Of a stretch of 61,940 bases of DNA, positions 8,220-18,531 are shown one piece after another; positions within the stretch are counted from its first letter, which is position 1, and each line of letters starts with the position of its first letter. The DNA is from GCA-020343675 sp964462945 (GTDB taxonomy: Bacteria > Planctomycetota > Phycisphaerae > Sedimentisphaerales > Anaerobacaceae), in the NCBI GenBank assembly GCA_964462945.1, contig CAYWZW010000024.1, forward strand, positions 1 through 61,940, in the 5' to 3' direction. The notes under the pieces are model-generated. The model was given only the letters and a program-made list of their open reading frames with translations, did no database searches and had not been told where the DNA came from. The translations under genes were made by a program, and so were the position numbers.

Positions 8220-9746
8220 ATGAATACGGCTCAACCCACTCGCCGGGCTTTTTTGAAAACCGCCGGTCTGACGACCACAGGCCTGGTCCTGAGCGCCTGT
8301 CAGACGCCCAAGACCGCCGACGATAGTGACGGTCGGCCCAACGTCGTTGTCATCTTTACCGACGACCAGCGATGGGACTGTCTCGGTATGGCAGCCAAAC
8401 CGCTGCTGGGCATGAAGACGCCTCATCTGGACCGCCTTGCCCGGGAAGGGGCGCTCTTCGAGAATATGTTCGTCACGACATCGCTCTGCTCGCCGAGCCG
8501 GGCCTCGTTCCTCTCGGGGCTTTATGCCCACTCGCACGGTGTGATGAACAATTTCACGGACTATCCTTCGGACCTGGCGAGCTATCCTCGTCGCCTGCAC
8601 GAGGCCGGTTACAGCACCGCCTATATCGGCAAATGGCACATGGGCGAGCAGGACGACGAGCGGCGCCCCGGCTTCGATTACTGGATCAGCCACAAAGGAC
8701 AGGGACAATACTACGACACGACCTTCAATGTCAACGGAACGCAGCAGGTTGTCAAAGGCTATTATACCACGCGCGTCACCGAAATGGCCGCCGACTGGCT
8801 AAAGAACAAACGCAAACCGCATGTCCCATTCCTGCTGATCTTAGGTCACAAAGCTCCGCACGGTCCGTTTGTTCCCGAAGACAAGTACAAACACATCTAC
8901 GACAACGTTCCGGTCCCGTACCCGGAAACCGCATTTCACCTCGATACAAAGCCCAAATGGGTCACGGAGCGGCTCGACACGTGGCACGGCATTTACGGGC
9001 CGCTGTACGGTTTTCGCAAGGACTTCCCGGACAGGCGCCCCGAGGGCGTCGAAATCTTCGGAAAATTCGTCCGCAGCTATGCCGGCACGATCAACTCGGT
9101 CGATGACAGCGTGGGCGAGATATACAAAGCGCTTGACGGAATCGGCCAACTCGATAATACGCTGCTCATCTTCACAAGTGACAACTCGTTTCTGCTCGGC
9201 GAGCACGGCATGATCGACAAGCGAACGATGCACGAAGAGAGTATCCGCGTTCCGCTGATTGTTCGCTATCCTAAGCTCATCAAGCCCGGCACGGTTGTAA
9301 AGGAACAAGTCTTGAATATCGACGTGGCGCCTTCGATTGTCGATATCTGCCGGGTCCCCCCGCTCGAAAATATCCACGGCAGGTCCTGGAAGCAACTGCT
9401 GAAGGGCAACATGAGAAACTGGCGAAACTCCTGGCTGTACGAATACAACTACGAGAAGCAGTTCCCCTATACGCCGAACGTGCGAGGCATCCGCACAGAT
9501 ATGTGGAAATATGCCCACTATCCCCACGGCGACGGCGGTCCCGACCGCCATACGACCGAACTGTACAACCTCAAGGATGACCCGAACGAAACGAAGAATC
9601 TGATAGACGACCCGAAATATGCCTCTATCGTCAGGGAACTAAAGGTGGAGCTGGCCCATCTGCTCAAGCAGACCGGCGCCGTACCCGACAAAATGCCCAT
9701 CGACGAAGGCGTGAAAATGGAGCTTCCGGAAAAATCGATTCGATAA
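8220..9746 (+). CDS. Exported lipoprotein sulfatase
   Basis: A 508-residue sulfatase of the alkaline-phosphatase superfamily that should hydrolyse sulfate esters, probably on polysaccharides. The N-terminus has a Tat-like motif (TRRAFLK) and a lipobox L24-S-A-C27, so it is likely folded in the cytoplasm and anchored as a lipoprotein. Metal-binding residues lie in IFTDDQ (D48, D49). The active-site motif C90-S-P-S-R94 matches the Cys type, which needs conversion to formylglycine by a maturase not present in this window. FTSDNSFLLGEHG is the conserved second metal region. The substrate cannot be read from the sequence. An oxidoreductase follows 85 bases downstream. Confidence 0.95.
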   Translation: MNTAQPTRRAFLKTAGLTTTGLVLSACQTPKTADDSDGRPNVVVIFTDDQRWDCLGMAAKPLLGMKTPHLDRLAREGALFENMFVTTSLCSPSRASFLSGLYAHSHGVMNNFTDYPSDLASYPRRLHEAGYSTAYIGKWHMGEQDDERRPGFDYWISHKGQGQYYDTTFNVNGTQQVVKGYYTTRVTEMAADWLKNKRKPHVPFLLILGHKAPHGPFVPEDKYKHIYDNVPVPYPETAFHLDTKPKWVTERLDTWHGIYGPLYGFRKDFPDRRPEGVEIFGKFVRSYAGTINSVDDSVGEIYKALDGIGQLDNTLLIFTSDNSFLLGEHGMIDKRTMHEESIRVPLIVRYPKLIKPGTVVKEQVLNIDVAPSIVDICRVPPLENIHGRSWKQLLKGNMRNWRNSWLYEYNYEKQFPYTPNVRGIRTDMWKYAHYPHGDGGPDRHTTELYNLKDDPNETKNLIDDPKYASIVRELKVELAHLLKQTGAVPDKMPIDEGVKMELPEKSIR

Positions 9747-9831
9747 GCTGACCTTCGGTAGTTGCGTTGAAGTACATGGGCAACCACGAAGGTTAAGAGT
9801 TCACCTAAGACACTTTTTATGGAGGTTTGTA

Positions 9832-11178
9832 ATGAGTAACAGCAGCAAGAGGACTTCAAGGCGTGAGTTTTTGCGTGGGGCGGCAGGTGCGGCGGCGGCA
9901 TTCACGGTTGTGCCGCGCCACGTGTTAGGGCAGGGGACGACCCCGCCGAGTGAAAAACTGAATATCGCCGGCATCGGCGCCGGCGGTATGGGGGGCGGCG
10001 ACATCGATGCCGTCTCCGGCGGCGGCAACATCGTTGCCCTTTGCGACGTTGACCTGCGGCGCGCCTCCGCCATCCAGAAGTTTCCCCAGGCCAAAGTGTA
10101 CCGCGATTTCCGCAAGATGTTCGACGAGATGGAGAAAAAGATCGATGCGGTCGTTGTCGGCACGCCCGACCATACCCACGCCGTCGCGGCCATGGCCGCC
10201 ATCAAGCGGGGCAAGCACGTGTACTGCGAGAAGCCTCTGGCCCACTCGGTCAGCGAGGTCCGCGCCCTCATGAAGGCCGCCCAGGAGTACAAGGTCGTGA
10301 CCCAATTAGGTAACCAGGGCCACTCCTTCGAGACCATCCGCACGTTTTGCGAGTGGGTCTGGGACGGTGCCATCGGCAACGTCCACACGATCCACTGCGG
10401 CTGCTCGGCTGTCAACTCCGGCATCGACCAGTTGTCGCGTATGAGCCAGAAGGAGGACGTTCCGCCCGAGCTGGACTGGGACCTCTGGCTCGGTCCGGCC
10501 AAAGAGCGGCCGTACCACTCCTTCTACCTGCCGGGCCGGTGGCGCGGCTGGGTGCCCTTCGGCAACGGCACCATCGGCGACTGGGTCTGCCACGTGGTCG
10601 ATCCGGTCTTCTGGGCCCTCGACCTGGGCGCCCCGAAGACCATCCAGGCCCAAGTTAAGGACTACGACCCCAAGACACAGGGCGACGCTTTCCCGAAGGG
10701 CGATATCATCACCTTTGAATTCCCGGCCAAGGGCAGTGGCGGGCCTATCACCCTCCTCTGGCACAGCGGGACCGAGAAAATTCCGCAGGCCAAGGAATTG
10801 GAGCCTGACCGAAAGCCCGTCGATACGGGGGCATACGTCTATGGCGACAAGGGCGTTATCATGTACGGCTCGCACGGCGCCGGCGGCGTCCGGATCATCC
10901 CCGAGACGGCGATGAAGGCCTACAAACGGCCCGAGCAGAAGATCCCCAGGGTCAAGGGGCATCACGACGACTGGCTCCGGGCCATCCGCGAAGGCCGCAA
11001 GGCCGGGTCCGACTTCTCCTATGGCGGCCCGCTGACGGAGCTCGCCATGCTGGGCGTCATCGCCCTGAAAATGCCGGGCACGAAGCTGGAGTGGGACGCG
11101 GCGAGCGTGCGGTTTACCAATTGCGACGAGGCGAACCAGTTCCTCAACCCGCCGTATCGACAAGGCTGGACCCTGTAA
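9832..11178 (+). CDS. Tat-exported Gfo/Idh/MocA family oxidoreductase
   Basis: A 448-residue NAD(P)-dependent dehydrogenase-fold protein. The Tat signal is SRREFLRGAAGAAAAF. The nucleotide-binding motif is IAGIGAGGMGGGD, followed by ALCDVDLRRA. The catalytic-region motif is YCEKPLAHS, as in Gfo/Idh/MocA enzymes. The length fits the exported planctomycete subgroup. ATG follows GGAGG by about 7 nt. It sits 85 bases after the sulfatase in the same direction, so the pair may be co-transcribed for processing of a sulfated sugar. Substrate and the source of cofactor in the periplasm are unknown. Confidence 0.92.
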   Translation: MSNSSKRTSRREFLRGAAGAAAAFTVVPRHVLGQGTTPPSEKLNIAGIGAGGMGGGDIDAVSGGGNIVALCDVDLRRASAIQKFPQAKVYRDFRKMFDEMEKKIDAVVVGTPDHTHAVAAMAAIKRGKHVYCEKPLAHSVSEVRALMKAAQEYKVVTQLGNQGHSFETIRTFCEWVWDGAIGNVHTIHCGCSAVNSGIDQLSRMSQKEDVPPELDWDLWLGPAKERPYHSFYLPGRWRGWVPFGNGTIGDWVCHVVDPVFWALDLGAPKTIQAQVKDYDPKTQGDAFPKGDIITFEFPAKGSGGPITLLWHSGTEKIPQAKELEPDRKPVDTGAYVYGDKGVIMYGSHGAGGVRIIPETAMKAYKRPEQKIPRVKGHHDDWLRAIREGRKAGSDFSYGGPLTELAMLGVIALKMPGTKLEWDAASVRFTNCDEANQFLNPPYRQGWTL

Positions 11179-11568
11179 CCGATAAAGTAAACGGTTTACG
11201 GGACTGTGAGCATCTCCTCGGCATCGCAGAGTTGAGCCTCCTGGCCTTCCACACAGAGGGCTTGGCAGGCGCTGTGGCGACCGTATCAGGCCAGCGGTAG
11301 ACCGCCCAGCGGCGATCAATTTTAAAGGTGACGTGACCAGCCGGCACGCTGCTGGTTGGTGGGACTTGTCCGAAAGACTTCGGCGAACCTTCAGGAATAC
11401 GTGGTTCATACAATTGACAATGCGCTATTCGCACGATTCGCACTCGCTGATGTTGGTCAAGTTTGTCGAGGAACAACTCCAAATGGCACTCAATCAGTAA
11501 AATGCTGGCACATCTTCGCTGGCCCATGATGCCCTCTTGCGTCCTGCCCAACCTTTAACTGGCCGCTC
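11179..11568. other. Intergenic region, possible minus-strand coding remnant
   Basis: No intact gene. On the minus strand a frame reads VTFKIDRRWAVYRWPDTVA and is open around 11250-11500. This looks protein-like but has no start signal and no family I recognise. It may be another decayed gene tail. Confidence 0.3.
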
Positions 11569-13299
11569 TTAGTGCGAGGGAGGTGTGATAAAGGGAAACT
11601 GCGGTCCGGGCAGATAACGCGTCAAATCAGAAACAGGGAGTGATTCCGTCGGCCAGGACCATTCGAAACGTCTCTCTCTAACGGGATCGATTGGATTCTC
11701 TGCTCTGTATCGGGCCACAAAACTGCGTGTCCGGAAATACTCCCTTAGGCCGTCACTGTCGAGGATGAAGGTCACCTGCAACGGAAAGACCTCAAAATTC
11801 GAAAGATTTTTGATATAGAGGATGAAGTTGTTTCGGGTTGCAGGAGAGAGTGTGTGTTCATATTCCAGCCCTATTTCTTCAAATGTGGGGATCTCCACGG
11901 TAAGCTGGCCGGCGTTGGATCTGACAATGACGTCTCCGACGTTATAGGGATCGTGATATTGACCGCAATAGCCGGCATAATCGGCCGCTGTCATGGAAAA
12001 GTCCGGCCACGAGACCGGTGCGGGCATGGCACACAGCGTGGTCAAGGCTGTTGTAAAGCTCGTGGTAAGGTGGGCATAGCTGGCGTTCGTGAGTGCGATA
12101 AAGCCGAAGTCGAGGTCCGGAACGTAGTAGAGGTCGGCAGAAAATCCGGGCACGTCTCCGCCATGAGAAACGATGCGCAGTCGATAGAAGTTGGACGCCG
12201 TCGGGTGGTAGAAACCGGCTTCCTGCACCATCAGGCCATAACCGTAGTGGACCATATCCATGAATAGTTCCGTGTCCACCTGGGGTTCCTGCATGGTCGT
12301 ACGCAGTTCATCTGTCAGGACATCGGGCAGCCCCGCCCGAAGAAATTTCACGATTTCTGCCAGGTCGAGCACATTAGAGAAGGCCAGGCCGGCTGGTCTG
12401 GCCCAGCCGTTATCATAAGAGTTCGGCTCGACAACAAAGGGTTGCCCGGTTTCCCAGTGAAGGGTGCTGCCGTATGCAAAGTCGCCGTCCTCGATGACTT
12501 GTTCAGGCAGAAAGAAAGTGCGCGTCATTTCCAGCGGAGCTAAAACGTTTTCCTGGATGTAGTGACGGTAATAGGTTCCACCGACAGACTCCGTCACCCA
12601 ACCCGCGAGCATGTAACCCGGATTGGTATAGTTGAACATCCGTCCTGCCGGGGCCATGAGATAGGCATAGGGCGACTCACCGTATGGGCCGCTAAAGAAC
12701 GTCGCCAGGGCATCATCATCCTTGAGCCCGGGTGTGTCGATCACAAAATAGTCGGCAATGGCCGACGTATGGGTCAAGAGGTTCCTTACCGTGATGCTCG
12801 GCGCCCAGTTGGCATCATACGTGAATGAGAAGTCAGGAAGGTAATCGGTGATGGGAGCATTGAGATCTACCAATCCCTGATCGACAAGCTGCAGGAGCCC
12901 GATAGCGGTCAATGTCTTTGTGACCGATCCGATGCGAAAGAGTGTTGACGGTTTCACAGGATCATCACGATGCGGATGCTTGGAACCAAATCCGGCAGCA
13001 AAAGTGGTCTCGCCTGCCTCCACCACGGCGACGGCGGCCCCAGGTATATTGAGATTTTTCATCTCTTGTTCGACGGCACGGATTACTCGTAGAAATCGAC
13101 GCGTAGTAGGCTGCTGCGAGACAATGCTTACGGAACGGCCGTTGTCTTCGACCGAAGCGAAGGTGAGGTCTGCACCGAAAGACCCGTCGGATAGCCCTGC
13201 GAAAGTGTTGTTACCGGGCAGGCTGGTCTCATCCGCGCCATATCCCATGGCCACAACACACACGAAGATCACCGCAGCGGGCCAGATTGTTTTGAACAT
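11569..13299 (-). CDS. Secreted beta-lactamase-fold serine hydrolase
   Basis: A 576-residue exported member of the serine beta-lactamase/penicillin-binding family (class C-like, related to D-alanyl-D-alanine carboxypeptidases and esterases). The signal peptide is MFKTIWPAAVIFVCVVAMGYG. The catalytic motif is S125-V-T-K128, the second motif Y224-T-N226, and the third is HGG in RIVSHGGDVPGF. I chose ATG 13299 because AAAAGGAGG lies just upstream and the signal peptide starts there. The C-terminal 150 residues form an extra beta-rich region. It could be a peptidase or an esterase; the sequence does not say which. No neighbour appears functionally linked. Confidence 0.88.
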   Translation of the reverse strand: MFKTIWPAAVIFVCVVAMGYGADETSLPGNNTFAGLSDGSFGADLTFASVEDNGRSVSIVSQQPTTRRFLRVIRAVEQEMKNLNIPGAAVAVVEAGETTFAAGFGSKHPHRDDPVKPSTLFRIGSVTKTLTAIGLLQLVDQGLVDLNAPITDYLPDFSFTYDANWAPSITVRNLLTHTSAIADYFVIDTPGLKDDDALATFFSGPYGESPYAYLMAPAGRMFNYTNPGYMLAGWVTESVGGTYYRHYIQENVLAPLEMTRTFFLPEQVIEDGDFAYGSTLHWETGQPFVVEPNSYDNGWARPAGLAFSNVLDLAEIVKFLRAGLPDVLTDELRTTMQEPQVDTELFMDMVHYGYGLMVQEAGFYHPTASNFYRLRIVSHGGDVPGFSADLYYVPDLDFGFIALTNASYAHLTTSFTTALTTLCAMPAPVSWPDFSMTAADYAGYCGQYHDPYNVGDVIVRSNAGQLTVEIPTFEEIGLEYEHTLSPATRNNFILYIKNLSNFEVFPLQVTFILDSDGLREYFRTRSFVARYRAENPIDPVRERRFEWSWPTESLPVSDLTRYLPGPQFPFITPPSH

Positions 13300-13395
13300 T
13301 GATACCTCCTTTTCAAAGCAACGAGCCGCCCAATACATGGCCGCACGGGCCTTGAACCGTTATTATAGCATTATCCGAGGGAACGGGCAACTTCT

Positions 13396-14571
13396 TTGAC
13401 TGCCTGTAGTCGCGGATCTTATCGGGGATGTTTACCGATTTCTATCACCTACAAACATGATGTGGCCGGCCAGCGAGTGGAGAAGGCAGTGGACGGGTAT
13501 TCTACCCGATATGTTTATAGCGGCAACCAGGTGATCGCCGAATACGATGGGAATAACAACCTGCTTCGTAAATACATCTGCGGCCCGGCCATCGACCAGA
13601 CGGTCTGTATGATCGAAGTGGCCGACGCCAGCGCGACTTACTACTACCACTTCGACGCCTTAGGCAGCGTCGTGGCCCTCAGCAACTCAGCGGGCGATAC
13701 CGTCCAGACCTACGAGTACTCAGTCTATGGCGAAGTGGCCGTCGAGGACGCCAACCACACCAATCCCTTCATGTTCGCCGGCGTGCGCTACGATATCGAA
13801 ATCGGCCTTTACTATAACAGGGCCAGGTATTACAATCCCTACACGGGCCGGTTCCTCCAAACCGATCCTATCGGGTATAAAGATGGCATGAACCTTTATC
13901 GATACTGTAGCAACAATCCAATAAGGTTAACTGATCCTACTGGGACCGAAGGTGAGGTGTCAATTGGAATTGAGCTTTCTGACTCATGTGACGTATACTA
14001 TGAGGTCACGGATGTTAAGATAGTTAACTTCCGCTCCAGCGTCTGGTCAGGTAGCAGCCTGATCAGAGCTACAGTGTCGGTGGGGGCTTCAGGGGTTTAT
14101 TGGACCGCAACGGCCCTTGGTGTCACGGATGTCATAAGAGTTGGTGTGGCGATTCTGGCGGGAGCAGAGGTACCCGTGCTGGGTCCTGGAGTCATAGTTA
14201 CAGCGATTATTGCCGAGTACGCTAACCTGGTCCATGCAACCTGTGAATTTCTTGACAAAATAGAGAGCAGATTAAATGATCCCGAGACGGCTTTAAACGC
14301 ATACATCCGTGTGAAAGAATATAGAAAGAGAGGTTGGCTTTCGGATTTGCTGGTCTTCTGGGATGACAGTTGGATTGATGATTGGGCCAAGGGTTCAGAT
14401 GGTGGATGGGTCGAGGTTACAGGCGGATCAGGATGGGTTGATCTGCAAGAGGGCGAGGGGGGCCCGGGCAGCGCGGGCAGCACAGGCTATTATCAGGGAG
14501 CGGAAGCTGCGCTCCAGGCAGTTGGTGAAGCAATTGAGTTGCTCGCGCCGAGGTACAGACCCAGAGACTAA
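13396..14571 (+). pseudogene. Rhs-family C-terminal fragment with unique tip
   Basis: The last part of an Rhs/YD-repeat protein. Homology starts abruptly at YKHDVAGQRVEK (about 13445). It runs through YYYHFDALGSVVALSN to the conserved core end YYNRARYYNPYTGRFLQTDP and NLYRYCSNNP. After that junction comes a unique tip of about 200 residues with two hydrophobic stretches (VYWTATALGVTDVIRVGVAI and VIVTAIIAEYA). The normal long N-terminal part and any secretion signal are missing, so it is probably not a working Rhs protein. The tip could be a polymorphic toxin domain, but I recognise no toxin family. A small lipoprotein gene follows directly. Confidence 0.75.
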
Positions 14572-14622
14572 CTATTGTCTATTTGAACACTTATAAAGGT
14601 TGTGATTGACGGAGGTAAATCA

Positions 14623-15297
14623 ATGAAAATGTCGACATTTGTCCAGTTGCTGTTAATGGGTGCTATGCTTGCGGCAGGAGGTACAGGCTGCAAACATGAT
14701 CCTGATCGTGCCTTAAGTGAACTCAACCGGCTTAAGCAGTACGCAATAAAGGAGGGATTTGATGTTGAAGAGCAACGCGCCGAGTTGGCCTTGTCGAAGT
14801 GGCAGAATGGTCGCCTGGATAGTGAACCCATTCTGCTCTGCGCGGTATTGGTAAAAACGATAGGAAGGGAAACTAAGAACCTAGCATTCTATACATTCGA
14901 CGAAGATAAGGACATCGTTGGATTCAGCATAGTCGAGGAGTACGTCGATGCAAATGGCTTGAGTACGACACTAACTGAAGAATATGAGACAACCGGGACG
15001 GGGCCATACCCTCCGGATGAAGCGGTCCAAGCGTTTCCCTTCATAGTACAGATCCGTGATGCCGGCCAGCGCAAAGACGTGCAACGATGGAACGAATACC
15101 TGAAGGCCGAATCAGGTGATGTTAACGCTGCGCGGGACTTGGTTACTGCGGGAAAGACTTCGCCTGTTAGGCCCCCTATCTGGATATCCATCCCAGAACC
15201 CAACCGCGTAGATGTACACGTGTATGTTTATGATCGACAAGGGCACAAGTCTGAGAGAATCGTAGTCCGTAACTCAATTCCGAGAGAGGAAAACTAG
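14623..15297 (+). CDS. Small predicted lipoprotein after the Rhs tip
   Basis: A 224-residue protein with a signal sequence and lipobox ending GGTGC, then a charged soluble domain with no family I recognise. ATG 14623 is preceded by GGAGG at 7 nt. It starts 51 bases after the Rhs fragment stop. Its place right after an Rhs tip is the place where immunity genes usually sit, and a lipoprotein could protect against a toxin acting in the periplasm. That role is inferred from position only. The A+T content seems higher than in its neighbours, hinting at a separate origin. Confidence 0.65.
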   Translation: MKMSTFVQLLLMGAMLAAGGTGCKHDPDRALSELNRLKQYAIKEGFDVEEQRAELALSKWQNGRLDSEPILLCAVLVKTIGRETKNLAFYTFDEDKDIVGFSIVEEYVDANGLSTTLTEEYETTGTGPYPPDEAVQAFPFIVQIRDAGQRKDVQRWNEYLKAESGDVNAARDLVTAGKTSPVRPPIWISIPEPNRVDVHVYVYDRQGHKSERIVVRNSIPREEN

Positions 15298-15299
15298 GG

Positions 15300-16613
15300 A
15301 CAGCCACGAATGGCGGTTCCTTAAGCGCCATATCTTTTCCTCCACCTGGCGCGGGTGCGTCTCAAAGCGGCTCGATCTCCGACGACCAGGAATCCTGGCT
15401 ACAGACGACGGTCACTGCCAGTGCCGGGGATAAGGTCTCGTTCTACTGGAAGGTCTCGTCGCAATCGAGCGCTGATTACCTGAAGTTCTATATCGACTCG
15501 CAATACCAGACGGGGATCAGCGGGGAGGTGGACTGGCAGAAGAAGTCGTACAGCCTCAGCGCCGGCTCCCATACGCTCAAATGGGTCTATTCCAAGGACT
15601 CAAGCGGCTACGCCGGCGAGGATTGCGGCTGGGTCGATGGATTGACGGTCGGGACTACCTCGTTCGTCGGCCAGCCGGACACGATGAGCGAGGCCCTGGA
15701 CTCCCAGCTTAAATTCACCGAGAGCGGGACAGGAGACTGGTGGCTCGCCTCCGGCGTGGACGATGATTACTACTACGAGGCCGACTCTGCCCAGGCTACG
15801 GGCACGCAGGGCGAAGAAGCCTGCCTGCAGGCGATTGTCGATTCGCCCAATTCGGAAACCGTGAAGTTCTACTGGAAGGTCTCGTCAGTACAGGGCTACG
15901 ACTACCTGCAATTCTATATCGATGGGACGCTCAAAGACCAGATCAGCGGCGAGGTGGCTTGGCAACAGAAGTCCTATAGTGTCAGCGCCGGCATCCATAT
16001 CCTCAAGTGGCGCTTTATCAAGAACAGCAGCGGCTCCTCGGGCGACGACTGCGGCTGGGTGGACTTCGTCCAGTGGACCGGGCCTTCGCCGGACCAGGAC
16101 CCAGCCAACTGGCAGGAAATCGACTACAAACATGACGTGGCTGGCCGGCGCGTTGAGAAGAAAGTGGACGGGTACAGCACCCGGTACTGCTATGCTTGTG
16201 GTGAGCCCGTCGAATCCAACGGCGGCCACGTGATCGCCGAATACGACGGCAATAACAACCTGCTGCGTAAATACATCTACGGCCCGGGCGTGGATAAGCC
16301 CGTCTGCATGATCGAGGTGGCCGATAGCAATGCCGCCTATTACTACCACTTCGACGCATTAGGCAGCGTCGTGGCGCTTAGCAACGCCAGCGGCGATACT
16401 GTCCAGACCTACGAATACTCCGTCTATGGCGAGGTGGCCGTCGAGGACGCCAACCATCCAAATCCCCACATGTTCGCCGGCGGGGACACCAGAAAAAAAC
16501 AAGAAGGCGAGAAGCAGAAGAATAGCGGAAAAACAGGTGAATCTCCGTGTCTCTGGTCATGTATCCAGTATTCACTACTTTTTTCGACTTTTTTCTTGAT
16601 AAGAGGCGGTTGA
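15300..16613 (+). pseudogene. Second Rhs-family fragment, broken at both ends
   Basis: The frame is open from 15273 without a credible start. It encodes two repeats of a beta-sandwich module (VSFYWKVSSQSSADYLKFYI and VKFYWKVSSVQGYDYLQFYI, both followed by DCGWVD), then the Rhs core YKHDVAGRRVEKKVDGYSTR to HPNPHMFAGG. At about 16488 the Rhs homology stops and a Lys/Glu-rich non-Rhs tail follows. The core part is about 80% identical at DNA level to 13441-13790. It is probably the upstream piece of the same kind of gene, cut short by rearrangement. Confidence 0.75.
15306..15326 (-). repeat. Inverted partner of the 21-nt repeat at 29-49
   Basis: Starts ACGAATGGCGGTTCCTTAA. It lies 9 bases after the lipoprotein stop, exactly where the second Rhs fragment begins. 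Confidence 0.6.
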
Positions 16614-16834
16614 TTTGGTATGTATAGAAGTGGTTGGAGGCGCGAGCTGACGCCTTATGGATAGATTACCTGTCGTTTCGACGTGGAGGAGCAGTGGAGA
16701 TTCCGATATCCGGGCCAACAGCCCGCAGCGGGCATTGGAAGGAAGGAGCTGGTATCAATTCGCCAAGACGTTCTGCAAGCAGACTAAAAGTCCACAACAG
16801 AATGAGTTGACCGTCATTTTTTAGGAGGAATATT
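16614..16834. other. Intergenic region, no gene seen
   Basis: Upstream region of the next secreted protein. I found no confident promoter: TTGATA at 16596 and TATAGA at 16623 are 21 nt apart, which is too far. The ribosome binding site TAGGAGG ends a few bases before the ATG. Confidence 0.3.
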
Positions 16835-18442
16835 ATGGTTGTAAAATTGAGAAGCGCAGCAGTCGTCTGTGCACTAACGGGACTACTGGCAGTACTGTGC
16901 GGCACGGTGCAGGCCAACTGGGTCGAGACTTTCGACAACAACAAGTTCGATCTGCCAACGTGGAAATTTCCTATCTACCCCGACATCGCCAAGACATTCA
17001 AGGCCGAAATCAAGGACGACCCCAACGGCAGCGATTACCTGGCCCTTACGGAGACCAGTTCGGTCGGGGTGGGCGGCTCGGCCTTCGGGGCCGGGTTCGG
17101 CAGCGAAGAAGTCTTCAACGACGTTCGCATCGGGGCCATCGTCAACGTTCTCGGCGATGCCTCCCACAACTACTGCGGCCTGGCCGGAAGGACAACCTAT
17201 TTCATCGACGATGGGTCGGTCAGCGGCCTGCCCGGCTTCTTCACCACCCAGACCTATGTGATGCACGTCAACTGGCAAGATGGTCCCGCTAACCTGCGAA
17301 TCGACATCGAGAAGGTCGTCAACATGGGCAACATCATGAGGAACGAGGTCGCGCTCGGTCTGGAGCTTGCCGTGCCCGGTCTGGCTCACGCCCGCAGCTA
17401 CTACGCCGAGCTGGACATCCTTGGCTCCGACCCTGTATATGTCACCGGGAGCATCTATGAGCACAAAGGCGGCCCGCTCGTCGCCAAGACCGCCACCATG
17501 GTTGACACCAAGGGCAACGACCCATGGGAGGATGAGGGCGTCAGTGACGCGCCGTTTGCCAAGGGAGTCAGCGGCATCTTCGGACAAAACGAGGACGAAG
17601 AGCCGGCGGGCTATTATGTCACCTTCGACGAAGTGTTTTCTGTCTCGGACGGTCCGGCGGCGGTAAAGCCAGGCCCCGCCGACGGAGCGACGAATGTGCC
17701 GATTGACGTAACGCTCAGTTGGATCGAGGCGGCGTTCGCCAAGGGCCGGGACGTGTGGCTCGGCAAACCCGGCGAGATGGTAAAAGTCGCCAGCCCGGCG
17801 GGCAAGACTTACGCGCCGGGCAACCTTGAATTAGGGCAAACATACCAGTGGCGGATTGATCAAATCGGTCCTTCAGGCGCCGTCGCAGGCCACACGTGGA
17901 CCTTTACGGCAGCGGATTATCTGATCGTAGAGGACTTTGAATCATACACGAACGATGAGGGCCTCAGAAGTGCGTGGGTTGACAACATTGGCGAGGCCGG
18001 GGTCGAATATGTCTTTCTGGCGGCGGACGGAAACAAGACCATGCGGCTTGAATTCCAGAATCAGTACGAACCTTACTTTACCGAGGCCACCAGGACGTTT
18101 GCCAGTCCGCAGGATTGGACGGCTCAGTCTGTCGAGACTATATCGCTGTCATTTGTTGGTGAGCACCAGAACGCCGAGCATCTGATGTACATGAGGCTGG
18201 AAGGCGCTTCCGGCCGGAGCTTCAAGGTTGAGCATCCATACAGATATGCCTGTCAGTCTGACTCATGGCGTCAGTGGACCATTGCCCTTGGGCTGTTTGC
18301 CGACGGCGGTGTGGATTTGACCTCTGTGAAGAAAATCACCATCGGCTTAGGTGACGGCACCGCTTCAGGCCAGGCTGAGGGAGACAGAGACCACATATAT
18401 ATTGACCAGATAGTGTTGAATCCGGCCGGAACCTCTAATTAA
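16835..18442 (+). CDS. Secreted modular protein, uninterrupted C-terminal module
   Basis: A 535-residue exported protein. The signal peptide ends TVQANW. Residues 28-278 are a beta-rich domain (FDNNKFDLPTWKFPIY at its start) of no family I can name, perhaps a laminin-G-like or DUF1583-like fold. One Fn3-like module spans about 280-360 (PADGATNVPIDVTLSW to HTWTF). The C-terminal module (362-530) begins VEDFESYTNDEG and ends HIYIDQIVL. It lacks the DUF1349-like insertion found in three paralogues, and the usual FDDI is YIDQI. RBS TAGGAGG precedes the ATG. It ends at a terminator of the shared type. Confidence 0.82.
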   Translation: MVVKLRSAAVVCALTGLLAVLCGTVQANWVETFDNNKFDLPTWKFPIYPDIAKTFKAEIKDDPNGSDYLALTETSSVGVGGSAFGAGFGSEEVFNDVRIGAIVNVLGDASHNYCGLAGRTTYFIDDGSVSGLPGFFTTQTYVMHVNWQDGPANLRIDIEKVVNMGNIMRNEVALGLELAVPGLAHARSYYAELDILGSDPVYVTGSIYEHKGGPLVAKTATMVDTKGNDPWEDEGVSDAPFAKGVSGIFGQNEDEEPAGYYVTFDEVFSVSDGPAAVKPGPADGATNVPIDVTLSWIEAAFAKGRDVWLGKPGEMVKVASPAGKTYAPGNLELGQTYQWRIDQIGPSGAVAGHTWTFTAADYLIVEDFESYTNDEGLRSAWVDNIGEAGVEYVFLAADGNKTMRLEFQNQYEPYFTEATRTFASPQDWTAQSVETISLSFVGEHQNAEHLMYMRLEGASGRSFKVEHPYRYACQSDSWRQWTIALGLFADGGVDLTSVKKITIGLGDGTASGQAEGDRDHIYIDQIVLNPAGTSN

Positions 18443-18481
18443 GCAGCCGGACTTACAGTGTGGTGATATAAACGGCAATTG

Positions 18482-18516
18482 CGGGGCCTGCACCGATTGA
18501 TTCGGTATGGGCCCCG
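18482..18516 (+). terminator. Terminator hairpin after the 16835 gene
   Basis: CGGGGCC pairs with GGCCCCG. Two wobble pairs, a mismatch and ACCGA/TCGGT extend the stem, and ATTGTTTCTC follows. It lies between two convergent genes and may serve both. Confidence 0.75.
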
Positions 18517-18531
18517 ATTGTTTCTCGGCAG

